DNA from: Chlorophyllum brunneum
Taxonomy: Eukaryota > Basidiomycota > Agaricomycetes > Agaricales > Agaricaceae
DNA: 64,000 nucleotides
Direction: 5' to 3'
NCBI GenBank assembly: GCA_963576785.1
Contig: OY756150.1
Span: 62,001-126,000 of the forward strand
The translations under genes and the position numbers were made by a program. Below the pieces are notes generated by a model. That model had not been told where the DNA came from. It made no database searches and saw nothing but the letters and a program-made list of their open reading frames with translations. Below are positions 53,880-64,000 of the stretch, piece by piece (positions within the stretch are counted from its first letter, which is position 1; every line of letters begins with the position of its first letter).

Positions 53880-55997
53880 ATGCCTGCCTTACGCTCCGAT
53901 CTCTCTCGCAGAGATCCTGCGTCCGATAGTGAGGAAGATGTCTTCGGGTACTCGCCACGTGCCCCCGCCTCCTCTCTCTTCGCGCCCTCCACGGCTCCAC
54001 CCTCCCCTGGTACCCTGCGCGCCAGGACAACCACTGCTACTGGTCCCAGCCCCTTGGGTGGCACGACCGCCGCCCCCCCTGTGGCCGCCCCGACCACTCC
54101 ACCCCCCCCCGCGGTTCCCACTGTAGGCACCACGGCGAAAACCCCGCACAGGTCTTCCAAACGCCCGAGAAAGGAGGGCGATCACTACTACTCCGGCGAG
54201 GCTGGAAAGGACAAGGACTGGGCCGAGCAGGTGGAGGAGGAACTGGCCCCAAAAGTGACAATCGAGGATGAAGATCGGGAGAACCCCGAGGAATTCTACG
54301 ACGCGGCTGTTCTGGAGGTCAGCAAGATCTCTGAGTGGGTCAAGGCCTGCAGCACGTTCAACATGAGCGGTGACGACGGGCTCGCTTTCGGGCGCGCCTT
54401 TGTCGAATTAACGGGCACCTTGATGAAAGCAGGATGGCTTAAGGTGGCCGTCGACGAGGAGAAGAACGACCTCCACGGTTGGCTTGGAGTCAACTTCGGC
54501 AAGATCGTCGTCCGCGCTGAGGAGACCCCCCAGCCCGACCTTTCCCCCTTGCACCAGGCCCCCGCCGCACGCAAACCTGCTGACGTCCGCATGGACGTTG
54601 TCGAGCAGATTATCACGCCGGGCATCGCCGAAGATGCCAAGACCAATGACGTCCCTGATGAGGACGTCCAGATGATTACCGAGGCAGAGTTCCGGACTGT
54701 CTCAAGGAAGAAGCCGAGGACACGACGGGCCAAGGCCGCCCAGCCCAAGCCCCCGAAAGCCCCGGCCCCCACCCCCTCTGCTGGCCCGCCCAAGGCCGCG
54801 CCAGCCCCCAAACCTGCCCCTGCCCCCGAGGCCCCGACCCACCGGGCCAAGTCCTCCTATGCTGCGGCCACGGCCGGGGCAAAAGCCCCAAAAGCCCCCC
54901 CTCCTGCCACCATCGGGCAGGACCCCCTCAAACTCCTGGAGCTCGCCAGCAAGTTCCCGGAATTAGCACACGATAAGGTGGTGGCTATGTACGACGCCGC
55001 CTTCTCCCCCTCCTCCCCCGCGGACAAGAGGCCGACCAGAAAGGCGGCCACTATCCGCTCGACACTTAATGGTCCTTCGCGCAAGCAGGTGATCATTCCC
55101 CTCCTTACTGGTCTGATTTCCCCCAACTTCGGTACCATCATCAACTCTCTTAATACCTGCCTCATCGCGGGTAAATCGAAAACCCGGGTCATCGCCGCCT
55201 CGCAGGGTAAGCTGGGCCTCATGGTCCACACCTCGGAGGTCTTGACCCCGGCTGAGCTTGATGCCGTCAGGGCCTGGCTCAAAGACAAGTTCGAGGGAAC
55301 CACCACTGGTGAAGCCTCCCTCCCGAAATCCAAGTCGTTCGTGAAGATCACAGACGTATCCTACGTCACCCCTCGCGGCCAAATCCTGACAGCCGAAGAC
55401 GTCACCACTAGCATCCGTGGGTCGATCCACTCGGATGCCATCCATCTCGTGTCCCCCCCGAGGGTGCGACGCAACTCCAAACACTCGGACACCTGCACGG
55501 TGTGGTTCGAGATATGGGATTCCAAGGCGGGGTCCAACGTCAACAAAATCGAGGACAAGTTCCTCAACATCTACGGCGGTCTTTACCGCATCAGGAAGGC
55601 CAACGCCAACCCGGGCGTCCCGTTCTGCGGCAAGTGCTGCAGGTGGGGCCACCCTCTAGTTCGATGTCGGGCAAGACTCTTTGTGTGCGCGCACTGTAAG
55701 GGCCCCCACTCCGTCGCCAATCACCGCTCCTTCACCAACTGTTGCAAGGGCAACGACAAGGCCGACCCGCCTATTGCGGCTACCCCCGCCGGTGAACCGT
55801 GCCCTCACAAGGCATCGTGCCCCAACTGTGGCAAGGAACACCTCGCCACTGACCGCAAGTGCCTGTTCTGGAAGAAGCGATTCGACCACGACTGGCACGC
55901 CAACAAAGCCCTTGAGCTTAGGGCCAACAAGGGAGTCCCGCTCGCCCCTCCCTCCTCTTCCCCGGCTGGTCGAAGCCAGACCAACCCCCCCAAATGA
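53880..55997 (+). CDS. LINE ORF1 protein (gag-like, zinc knuckles)
   Basis: 705 residues. The Pro/Ala/Thr-rich N-terminus is low complexity. A middle domain with KSFVKITDVSYVTP and CTVWFEIWDSKAG resembles the RNA-binding part of LINE ORF1 proteins. The C-terminus has zinc knuckles: CGKCCRWGHPLVRC (CX2CX4HX4C), a CAHCKGPHSVANH type, and CPNCGKEHLATDRKC. It would bind element RNA. The ORF is unbroken; the start at 53880 is the first ATG after a short leader, and its stop overlaps the ORF2 start (ATGA). Confidence 0.88.
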   Translation: MPALRSDLSRRDPASDSEEDVFGYSPRAPASSLFAPSTAPPSPGTLRARTTTATGPSPLGGTTAAPPVAAPTTPPPPAVPTVGTTAKTPHRSSKRPRKEGDHYYSGEAGKDKDWAEQVEEELAPKVTIEDEDRENPEEFYDAAVLEVSKISEWVKACSTFNMSGDDGLAFGRAFVELTGTLMKAGWLKVAVDEEKNDLHGWLGVNFGKIVVRAEETPQPDLSPLHQAPAARKPADVRMDVVEQIITPGIAEDAKTNDVPDEDVQMITEAEFRTVSRKKPRTRRAKAAQPKPPKAPAPTPSAGPPKAAPAPKPAPAPEAPTHRAKSSYAAATAGAKAPKAPPPATIGQDPLKLLELASKFPELAHDKVVAMYDAAFSPSSPADKRPTRKAATIRSTLNGPSRKQVIIPLLTGLISPNFGTIINSLNTCLIAGKSKTRVIAASQGKLGLMVHTSEVLTPAELDAVRAWLKDKFEGTTTGEASLPKSKSFVKITDVSYVTPRGQILTAEDVTTSIRGSIHSDAIHLVSPPRVRRNSKHSDTCTVWFEIWDSKAGSNVNKIEDKFLNIYGGLYRIRKANANPGVPFCGKCCRWGHPLVRCRARLFVCAHCKGPHSVANHRSFTNCCKGNDKADPPIAATPAGEPCPHKASCPNCGKEHLATDRKCLFWKKRFDHDWHANKALELRANKGVPLAPPSSSPAGRSQTNPPK

Positions 55998-58900
55998 GTT
56001 ACACACCCGGCGCAAACAACGGACCTCCTTGCTCGCTACTGAGGGAGTTGAAGGTCTGCTCGCACAACGTTGGAAGATCGTACGGAGTGATGGAGACAGT
56101 CCTCGCACGCAGAGGTGACGTCGACCTCCTCCTCATACAAGAACCCCCGTGGAGATACCTCCGCAACATCCCTTCCCCCATCTCCAACGACAGAGTCCCA
56201 ATCGTAGGAGGCCCGGTCCACCCTGACTGGACACTCCTCTCCTATCCCCCCCCTGCCGAAGAAGTCCTCCAAGTTGGACACCAGCGTTTCCCTGGACGTA
56301 CGGTTGACCTTAACCACCGCACCATACCTCGAGTCTTGGCCTTCGCCCACAAGAGACTCGCCAAACTACGACCATCTGTCCGGCGAGACATTATCGACCA
56401 TCGAGACCTCCTGTGTGTATCTTTATATGCGAGAGGAGAAGAACTGCTTCTGCTCAACGTCTACAACGACAGTCGCAACACCGCGCTCCACTTCCTCGAG
56501 GAGCGACTTTTTGACCTGCCTCCTTTCGTTCTGGTGGGAGGCGATATTAATATCAGATCTGAGCTATGGGACCCTTCGACGGCGCAACACCCGCCGAGTG
56601 CGGACCGGTTGCTCATGATCGCTGAAGCCCTCAATCTGGTCAGGACGACTCCGACCGTGGCCATTCCAACGCGATACGCCGCGGACCCCAATCTCCCGGA
56701 TACGGTCATCGACCTCATCTTTGTCTCGGCGATGTTACCCCACATCCCCTCCCACACCATCCAGGCGGGCGACCGGTGCAATTCGGACCACGCCCCCCTG
56801 CGTATCGACATCCCGATCCCGCGTACGGACGTCGTCATAGAGAGATTGACGATGCCTAAGGGATCGGACAACGAAACCAGATTCCTCGCGGATGTCACGC
56901 AAGGAGTCATTAACAGAGAGTGGCCGATGACTGACGCGGACGAGTTGGAGAATTCCGTCGAAGAACTCGGAGGCTTGTTTCACAGATCCTGGGACCGCCA
57001 CGCGAAGAAGACCAAGATCACTGCCAGATCCAAGACCTGGTGGAACGAAGAGTGCACCACGGCGCTGGCAACACACCGAGCGGACCGGAAGAGCAGGCGC
57101 AAGTGGGCCGCCTTCCGTAAAACCACGAGGAGGGTGAAGAGGGAATACTTCGACAGGAAGATACAAGAGATCTCAGTCGACAACAAACGGCCATGGGACT
57201 TAATGCCATGGGTCAAGGATCGGGCCCTCCCGGCCACGGAAGCCATCCGTTACAATGGGCGACCGTGTCTCACCACAGACAGCCTGTGGAGAGCCCTCGA
57301 CGAACACTACAACGCAGCACACGATCGACCGGTCGACGCGGCGGTTTTACAGGAACTTCCCCCTCCAACTGGGGAGGAGAGTAGGACTTGGGTCGACTTC
57401 TCTCTCTTAAAGATGATGGAGGCGCTCAAGGATACCTCGAACTCTTCTGCCCCCGGCCCCGACCACATTTCCTGGTCCCACCTCAAACAGATCGCTGCTA
57501 CGGACGCGTGCGCTGCACTCTTCCTCCGGATCGGTAATGCGTGCCTGGCCCTCAGTCACTGGCCCGCACACTTCAAAAAGTCAACGTCGGTCGTCATCCC
57601 CAAACCGAACAAAGCCGACTACTCCACTCCCAAGGCGTTCCGCCCGATCGTCCTGCTCAACACCCTCGGCAAGCTCGTAGAGAAGATGCTGGCCAAGCGG
57701 CTGCAATTCGAGGCGGTGAAGTTCAAGGTTCTTCATCCCCACCAACTGGGAGCGATACGCCAGTGGTCCACTGAGGACGCGGGTCTCTTTCTCACCCACA
57801 TTATCCGGGGAGCTTGGACGAAGAAGAAGAAAACGTCGGTGCTTGCATTCGACGTCGCCCAATTCTTCCCCTCCCTTAACCACGCGCTCCTCGTCAATAT
57901 ACTCGAACGACAGGGGTTCCCTCGCCAAATTGCCGCCTTCTTCGGGGACTACCTCGAAGGGAGACGCACCTCCTACCGATGGAACAACGAGACTTCCCCG
58001 GAATTCGACGCTGCAGTGGGAGTGGGGCAGGGCTCTGCTCTTAGCCCCATCCTCTCTGCACTCTACTTGGCACCCCTCCTCCATGTCTTCGAGGCGCGAA
58101 TGGAAGAGCACCGCCACCACTGGGATTTCGACGTCCTCTCATTCGTCGATGACGGCACACTTGTCGCCCAGTCCCCCTCCCTCGAACGCAACGTTGAGAT
58201 ACTCCAGCACATGTACCGCGAAATGGAGCGGCTCATGGGCCAGTTTGGTCTCGCCATCGAACACAGCAAGTCCGAAGTCTTCCACTTCACCCGCGCTAGG
58301 CAGGACACAAACCCCACAATCGACCTTGGCTCCCCCCCATTCACGGGTCGCACCCCACTCAAACCGAAGGCGCACTGGCGATACCTCGGCTTCTACTTCG
58401 ACCGGACGCTCACGTTCAAGGAGCATGTACAGTACTACTCTGCCAAGGCCATCTTGACGGTCAAGGCATTGAAAATGCTGGGGAACTCGGCTAGGGGGCT
58501 ATCCCCGAGCAACAAGAGGCTCCTTTATCGCTCGTGCGTCGTACCCGTTGCAACCTATGGGTACCGGCTCTGGTTCCACGACAAGTCCCGGACGAAGGGG
58601 ACCTGCGACATTCTCAACAAAATGCAGCGTTGCGCTGCTCTCTGGATTACCGGTGCCTTCCGGACGTCCCCCTCTGGCGGCGTTGAGTCCCTTGCGGGGC
58701 TCATGCCTATCAAACTCCACCTCCGAAAGCTCGCCGAACGACAAATGTCGAGGCTACACACTTTGGACGACGAACATGCCCTGGCAAGACTGGTCAGGGA
58801 ATACCACTCTTCTCCCCACCGACTTCATATCAAGAATTTCACTGAGATTCAGAAGAAGAAAACGCTTGGAGCAGTGATGGACGCTTCCCGCCCCACCCCT

Positions 58901-60043
58901 GAGACTCGTTATATAGAATCTTTTAACTCTGTTTCAAAGACTCTCTGGCCCGGACGTAGGTTACTTGACCGGTTTCCCACTAATGTATCATTCATAGGTT
59001 TCAACCGAGACGAACCCCACCTCTCGAAGACCCTCTGGGATGACGTGACGACGAACGCAGCGACGGACCCCAAGTCCATCACCATTGGCACGGACGGATC
59101 GGTCCACCCCAACCCCAACCCGCTCGCCAGCCAGTACACGGCGGCGGCCACCATTCGACATCTGGACGGAGGAACGTCTGTCATGAAAAGGCTCGGAGGC
59201 ACCACCTCCACCGACACAGAGTTGGTCGCGCAGTACCTGGCTATCACCAAGGTCCTCGCTTCCGCCGACTTCGACCAGGTTGAGCACGTCCATGTGTTCA
59301 CCGACTCCCTCATAGCCTCCTGGCTACTGCTCGACTGCTCGCCACACTCTTGCCAGCGGCAGTCCATCCTCACCTCGAAGGCACTCCTGGCCTGGTTCAA
59401 TGGATCTGACCAGCGCCACCTCTCGTTTTACCACACTCCATCCAAATGCAAGTACGGGTTACAAAAGGCCACTCACGACTGGATCCAAACAGTCGCCTGG
59501 CCTAACCGAGGTCGTGGCCACCGGGTCCCCAACTCGATCGACTACCTCCGGAAAAAGTCTGCCGAGCGCGCCATTCACACATGGCAGGCCATGTTCGGGT
59601 TCAAGTCCTACAGCGGGAACTCCTTCCTCTACCTTCCGGTCTGAGCGAATGGAGCCCCCGCCCTACCGTCGCACATCAAGTCCGGTCCCTGGATACGAGA
59701 ATGCGGACACCAGCCACAGCTCTTCGCGAGGGCTTGTCGCGCCATACTCTGCCATGCCCCGATTGGGGAGTACCACCTACGGTTCTTCCCCAATGAGGAC
59801 TTGGCATGCCACCACTGCGACAACCAGATGGTTCAAACCAGGTCGCACATCCTATATCGGTGTCAGAGTTTCGACCACCACCTCGGCGTCGATACTGTCA
59901 AGATGTTCACCAACTTCTTGCGCCGCAACCCCTCTGCGTTCGCCTTCCCCCCCGAGGTTGAGCGCCCTCGTATCCGTGCTGGTTCAATCCCCCCGCCACG
60001 TCGTCATCAAGTCCGTCAGAGGTTTGGGTCGGCTCCGGTTTGA
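55994..60043 (+). CDS. LINE ORF2: endonuclease, reverse transcriptase, RNase H, C-terminal zinc motif (one in-frame TGA)
   Basis: An AP-type endonuclease (residues about 1-240: CSHNVGR, LLIQEPPW, GGDINIRSELWD, SDHAPLRID) nicks the target. The reverse transcriptase (about 480-800) shows FRPIVLLNTLGKLVEK, AFDVAQFFPSLNHALL, GVGQGSALSPILSALY and the catalytic FVDDG. RNase H (about 1035-1170) has IGTDGSVHPNPNP, STDTELVAQYLA and FTDSLIASWLL. A single TGA at 59642 ends a 1,216-residue product. The same frame continues to 60043 with CHAPIGEYHLRFFP and CHHCDNQMVQTRSHILYRC, the usual Tad-type C-terminal zinc-binding motif. The TGA may be a CGA mutation. Otherwise the ORF is intact. Confidence 0.88.
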
Positions 60044-60435
60044 TTCCTTTCTCTCTCTCCTTTTTCCTTTCACTCTCACGGTTATGGACTTCACTCCATT
60101 TCTTTATCTCCCCTCCCTCGCTAGCATACTTTTTATCTAGTCTTCTTTCCACCTTCATCATTCCCGTGGTGCGGGGCCGAGAGCCTCCCCACACGCTAGT
60201 ACCGTTCGCTGTTCCCCCTTGTGATTGCGAGTAGATAGTTCTCTTTTCTGTCTCTCTTCTTTCTCTCACTTTCTCTCGGACCAGCGTTGGTACCAAACAT
60301 CGCTCTAGTGTACGCGCTAGATGGCGTCGAGTCTCGCGGGGTTAGTTTACTTTCCCCTCTCTGAACACTTTGTACGAGTATGCATTTGTATGTATGTACG
60401 CGCGGACTGCGATCGAGCACCGCTATATAAATTGA

Positions 60436-60441
<6 letters not shown>
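60044..60441 (+). other. LINE 3' UTR
   Basis: Non-coding, C/T-rich tract (CTTTCTCTCTCTCCTTTTTC near 60048) and a final TATATAA segment before the A tract. Confidence 0.75.

Positions 60442-60472
<31 letters not shown>
60442..60472 (+). repeat. LINE 3' poly-A tract
   Basis: 31 consecutive A residues, the last three of which belong to the target-site duplication. A long uninterrupted A tail points to a recent insertion. Confidence 0.95.
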
Positions 60473-60474
<2 letters not shown>

Positions 60475-61805
60475 CCGGGAAAGACTCAGTGAGTTGCAGC
60501 AAGAGAAAGCCAAGGGGACGGGTTCAAAGACCAAGAAGAAGCGTTCCAAGGCCAAGAAGCAGGGTTCACAACAAGGCAAGGAGAAGGACTCAAACACAGG
60601 AGAGAAGGATCCGAAGAACCCTGTCCAAATAGAGATGGATTCTGCGGATTCGGACCAAGTAGGGGGAAAGCTTGTGTTTAACCCTACAAAAATGCGGAAG
60701 GCACTGTCACTGGTAATTTTGGGGCGAGGGACCAGCATACACGACGGCATCTTCGTGGCTCCTGATGGGAGTCAAAGGCTAACAGTCATCAAAGCCTCTT
60801 ACCCAATGACCTCACGCAAGTTGGAGCACGAGCTCATCAAAGACGCGCGAAATGCTCTCACTGAAATCAAATCCCCCTTGCGGCGTTGTCTCCCAGTAAT
60901 GTATGGCTACAAATACTTCCGGCCACTCAACAGCCTCATTCCAGAATTGGGAGATATACGGCCCTTGTCCTTGATCGCTTTTGAGCCCCTTGAGGACTTG
61001 GAGCAACTGGCAAAAGCACCGGAAAACGCCAAGTCGGTCTTTGAAATCTGGAGAGACTGCGTAGATTGTAAGTCCATGATGTCGTCAAGGTCACAATGAT
61101 TCTAATACATGCATAGGTCATTTCGAACTGTGGAAGAAAGGTTTCAAGCACGGAGATAATAGCCTGTGGAATATCATGTGCCGCCCAGTGTCGTCTGGTG
61201 GTCAAGGCGAAACTTCGAACGAACGTAAATATCAGGGTGTGTTGAATGATTGGGACCTTGCTCGACATGGGGATGGACAACCCTCGTCAAGCCACCGTTC
61301 TGGGACGGTTCCATTCATGGCGCTGGAGCTCCTACCAAAGAAGTCCATAAAGCAAGAGCCCCATCCTTGCCTTTATCGATTCGACCTGGAGTCATTCAAC
61401 TGGGTGCTGGGTTTCATCTGCCTCAACTGGGATAGCCAATCTGGATCAGTGCTCCGGGCATGGCTGGGGCCGGTTGAATCGTCAGGGTTTACGAGGTTAG
61501 GTGACTTTAATGGAGTAAATCTGGAGGGGGATCCTGAGGCCTACTGGAACCTCTTTGTCGCTGTCGAAGCATGGATTCAAATGAGGTTTCGTCACCTCAA
61601 AGGGACCTTCAAGCACAAACAGCTTACGTGGGTGGAGCAGGACCCCGAAGCGGTTCACCAAGAGTTCTTGCACGTTTTGGAAGTGTGGGAAAGGAGCAGG
61701 AAGGCATCCATTCATCTTCAGGTAATGAGCCATTTTGACGAGAAGAACGAAGAAGATATTATGGAGTCCAGAGCCAGGGCCAAAGCCAAAGCTGGAACCA
61801 AGTAA
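60470..61805 (+). pseudogene. FunK1 kinase, C-terminal half (gene split by LINE insertion)
   Basis: The frame resumes at the second target-site copy (KFRERLSELQQEKAKG), then a Lys-rich stretch, RGTSIHDGIFVAPDGSQ, VIKASYPM (invariant Lys) and DLEQLAKAPENAKSVFEIW. An intron 61068-61116 follows, then HGDNSLWNIMC, VLNDWDLARHG, TVPFMALELL, DLESFNWVLGF and a TAA at 61805. The kinase half is unbroken, and an ATG at 60494 could start a truncated protein of about 420 residues. In the first half it is nearly identical to the copy at 39.3 kb; from VSSGGQ on it matches the copy at 36.2 kb more closely. Confidence 0.75.
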
Positions 61806-61924
61806 ATTGTTTGCCCTCCACCAACATAACTCTTTATGATCTCTGTTAACTGTACTAGTAGTTTGAACTGTAACCTTTGTAAGAGCTAACAAACGATACG
61901 AATGATCAATATATATATAAATTT

Positions 61925-62094
61925 GTCGAGACTACACGTATGTACGAACACCGAATAACCTCTCCTCAAACTTCGCAAACACAATCGCAGATAGACAAGG
62001 CACATCTCTCATCTCCAGAACATTCTACAACTAAATTAGTAACATGAACCAAGGGTTATAACCATAAAGATACTCACATCGACCAATTCACAAG
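61925..62094 (-). pseudogene. pex3: PEX3 last-exon fragment
   Basis: Matches 40850-41010: the last exon (FAKFEER-type end), its intron and the first bases of the preceding exon, then stops abruptly at CAAGGC. It follows the FunK1 3' flank as in the other units. Confidence 0.75.
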
Positions 62095-62276
62095 GCAAAT
62101 TCTGACGAGGACTCTGTACTCAGCTTACATCAAGGTGAAATTGCATATCCGACAATGGCGCCACACCTACATCTGCCATAGTCTGCTGTAGAGCCTTCTT
62201 CCGTGTGAATTGGGTTGTATATATTGTAACACTGTCTACACTGGCTTTACACTCTTATTTGATAGTGTTATTTGAC

Positions 62277-62510
62277 TGTATCGATTTCGTCCATCGTCTT
62301 CTATATCGGCTCCACCATCTACGATACCCCATCCGACAAGAGGGATCTGCATTCGACTTTCATCCTATCCCAGCTAGACCTCCTCCTTGTCCCGCCCCCC
62401 ACAACGAATATTTACCCCCGGAACCCGTTAGTTTCGACGTGGCGCACGTAATGGTAGCGGTAGCTGTGGTGATGGAACGAACGAGTGAGGTCGAACACAA
62501 CTAAGTCCAG
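62277..62510 (+). pseudogene. Fragment duplicated from the phospholipase C gene
   Basis: The stretch TCTTCTATATC, then ACCCCATCCGACAAG, then CATTCGACTTTCATCCTA aligns with 17465-17560 in exon 3 of the phospholipase C gene, with further weaker similarity to about 17700. The encoded phrase is IHFDF in the gene and AFDFHP here. Only this linker piece is present, with no catalytic sequence. Confidence 0.6.
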
Positions 62511-62699
62511 AAGAATCACGCAGCCCACCACTGAAAATGTAGAACTCAATGTTAGATGCACAAACGTACAATAGTAGGACTAACGGGAACGCAAGATCAG
62601 TAGCGTAGAACAAGTCGGATATGAATACTACAATACTACAAATTATTACCAAGCCCCCAAGCAAACCAAAAAATAAATACCACTCCACACAACAACTCA

Positions 62700-64000
62700 T
62701 TACTTCTCAATCCCAGAATCACCATGACAACCCAATTTCGCAAACACATTCTTCAATGCAGCCAAAACCTTTGCTATACCACTCTTCGATTGGGTGCTTG
62801 ATGAAGAGGAGGAGGAAGAGCCAGAGCTGCGGGAGGTGCGATGTTCATGGTCACTTTGTGGCCTGGTTTGTACGCTCTCCTCTTTGACAGTTTGTAGTTT
62901 TGCTGGTTCAGTCTGCGTTACGGCATCTTTGCCTTTGGGCGCCAGTTCAGTGACTGGGGGCTGTACAGGTGCTTGTGTTGGTTCCCGTTCAGGTGCCTGC
63001 GAGACGTTGATTATAGGGGGTTCAACGATCTTCATCTCCTTTCCTTTCCCCTTCTCCTTCTTCTCCTTCTTCTCTTTCGCCTTCTCGCCTGCCTTCTCGT
63101 CCTTCTCTTTCGTCTTCTCCTCCCCCTTCTCTTTTCCCCCTTTCTTCTCTCCCTTCTTCATTCTACCAAACACCTTCACGAGTTTAATCCTACCAACAAG
63201 CGCCTTCACACTCTTAACGCTCTTAAGCTTCTCCTTCATCTTCTCTTCATCATTAAGCTTCTCGCGTGAAGTATTCTGCGCTTCCTCGGCTATAGCTTCA
63301 TCAAACGCAGCGCCCAAATCCTGAAAACTTCCATCCCAGGACGATCCAGGAGAGCTAGGCGGAGGTGGTACAGAACTGATAGACTGCCACGCCGTACTCG
63401 ATGTCGTCAACAACTGCGGATACCGCGTATACACAACACGGATCTAAGTATAAATAAATACCCAACGTCATCAATACTTCCGAAATGAGAAAAGCCAGGA
63501 AAGCACGTACGGTGTTGTAATAGTCCAAATAGCCTCCTTTAATCTTATCCCACCTAGCGTATAACTCTGCGTCACGTTTGTCAACGGAAGGTAAGAGTGT
63601 TGAATTGGGAGACATGAGTTCCTCTTCGAGCCATTCCCACCATGACACTAGATCAAGCATGCTTCGCGAGAATCGGTTGAGGAGGTTAAGATTCGCGACG
63701 AGGCTTGTACCGACTTCTTTGAGGGAGATACGACGCGAATCGGCTGGATGATAATCAATTTAGAGATAGGCAAACGATGAAGAGAAGCGAGGAAACTCAC
63801 GTTGTTGAGGATCTGGAGGTACGAAAACCACAGTCTCACTATCTTTGGTCGTAGCAGCGATCTATTAGGTTAATATCAAACAAGATGAAAAAAATGACGT
63901 CAGTCAGGTAGATACTCAGGGTAAAAGTGAATTACGAACCTTGAAAATCTCTTGTTGAACGTTCTTGAATGTTTCGTTTGCTTTGAGACAGTGACCATGT
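62700..64000 (-). CDS. Uncharacterised fungal protein, 5' end beyond the window
   Basis: Minus-strand exons from the right edge: about 64000-63940 (LKANETFKNVQQEIFK); about 63861-63801 (TTKDSETVVFVPPDPQQ); about 63743-63512 (ISLKEVGTSLVANLNLLNRF, SWWEWLEEELM, IKGGYLDYYNTV); and about 63445-62700 (YTRYPQLLTTSSTAWQSISS and a long tail). All junctions are GT..AG and in phase. The tail is Lys/Glu-rich (GKEKGEEKTKEKDEKAGEK) and ends with a Ser run and CHGDSGIEK. The SWWEWLEEEL and YYDTV-like block belongs to a widespread mushroom family of unknown function. No breaks seen. Confidence 0.65.

Larger units (their letters stand above)
53796..60469 (+). mobile_element. Full-length Tad1-like non-LTR retrotransposon (LINE)
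   Basis: About 6.67 kb flanked by a 16-bp target-site duplication, with a short 5' UTR, two overlapping ORFs, a 3' UTR of about 400 bp and a 3' A tract. It is GC-rich compared with its flanks. It inserted into a FunK1 gene in the sense orientation. ORF1 with zinc knuckles, and ORF2 with endonuclease, RT, RNase H and C-terminal zinc motif, fit the fungal Tad1/I group. Confidence 0.93.

Noticed and set aside
53843..59400. Long minus-strand ORFs across the LINE (for example 54963-55652)
   Set aside because: GC-rich codon bias of ORF1/ORF2 removes antisense stops; no motifs and no splice context.
62794..63324. Plus-strand 176-codon ORF with Phe/Ser repeats
   Set aside because: Antisense of the Lys/Glu-rich tail of the minus-strand gene at 62.7-64.0 kb.
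1..64000. CRISPR arrays, operons or bacterial mobile elements
   Set aside because: No regularly spaced repeats; genes have introns and the content is fungal nuclear.

Overview
This window is a stretch of a mushroom-type basidiomycete (Agaricomycetes) nuclear genome. The support is: short GT..AG introns (mostly 45-65 nt), a large family of fungal-specific FunK1 kinases, a Tad1-like LINE, a Ty1/copia element that appears primed by half an initiator tRNA, a fungal PI-phospholipase C, and mushroom-typical multi-pass membrane proteins. No species can be named from the sequence.

Layout. 0-10 kb is gene debris: unidentified exons, a broken anonymous gene, FunK1 kinase copies on the minus strand, a PEX3 pseudogene, and the C-terminal half of a decayed PDR-type ABC transporter. 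11.3-12.6 kb holds an intact six-exon membrane protein gene. 13.4-14.4 kb holds a remnant of a PDR transporter N-terminal half and a rearranged FunK1 scrap. 16.1-20.5 kb is an apparently intact five-exon phosphoinositide phospholipase C of about 1,382 residues. 21.0-28.0 kb is a cluster of P-loop G-domain genes (one with two G domains in tandem) around a DUF6533-like membrane protein gene and a tRNA-Arg(ACG). 28.1-32.5 kb holds two paralogous, uncharacterised genes with charged coiled-coil tails. 35.5-43.1 kb is an amplified FunK1 (+) / PEX3 (-) convergent module in several states of decay. 43.7-51.1 kb is a complete but stop-riddled Ty1/copia retrotransposon on the minus strand. 52.5-61.8 kb is one FunK1 gene split by a full-length 6.7-kb LINE with a 16-bp target-site duplication and a poly-A tail. 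62-64 kb has PEX3 and phospholipase C fragments and a partial gene leaving the right edge.

How it works together. The housekeeping-type genes that look functional are the phospholipase C, the membrane proteins, the G-domain genes, the coiled-coil pair and the tRNA. The rest is shaped by segmental duplication of a FunK1-PEX3 unit and by retrotransposon insertion. Differences between the two copia LTRs are nearly all transitions, mostly at CpG, as expected if repeats here are cytosine-methylated. The most interesting gene-level signal is the G-domain family. In all four domains the P-loop sits alone on an exon of exactly 34 nt with the same phases. Two of the four have arginine in place of the Walker A lysine, and an 11-nt microexon fuses two domains into one protein. 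Coordinates of spliced genes are my own manual exon models.
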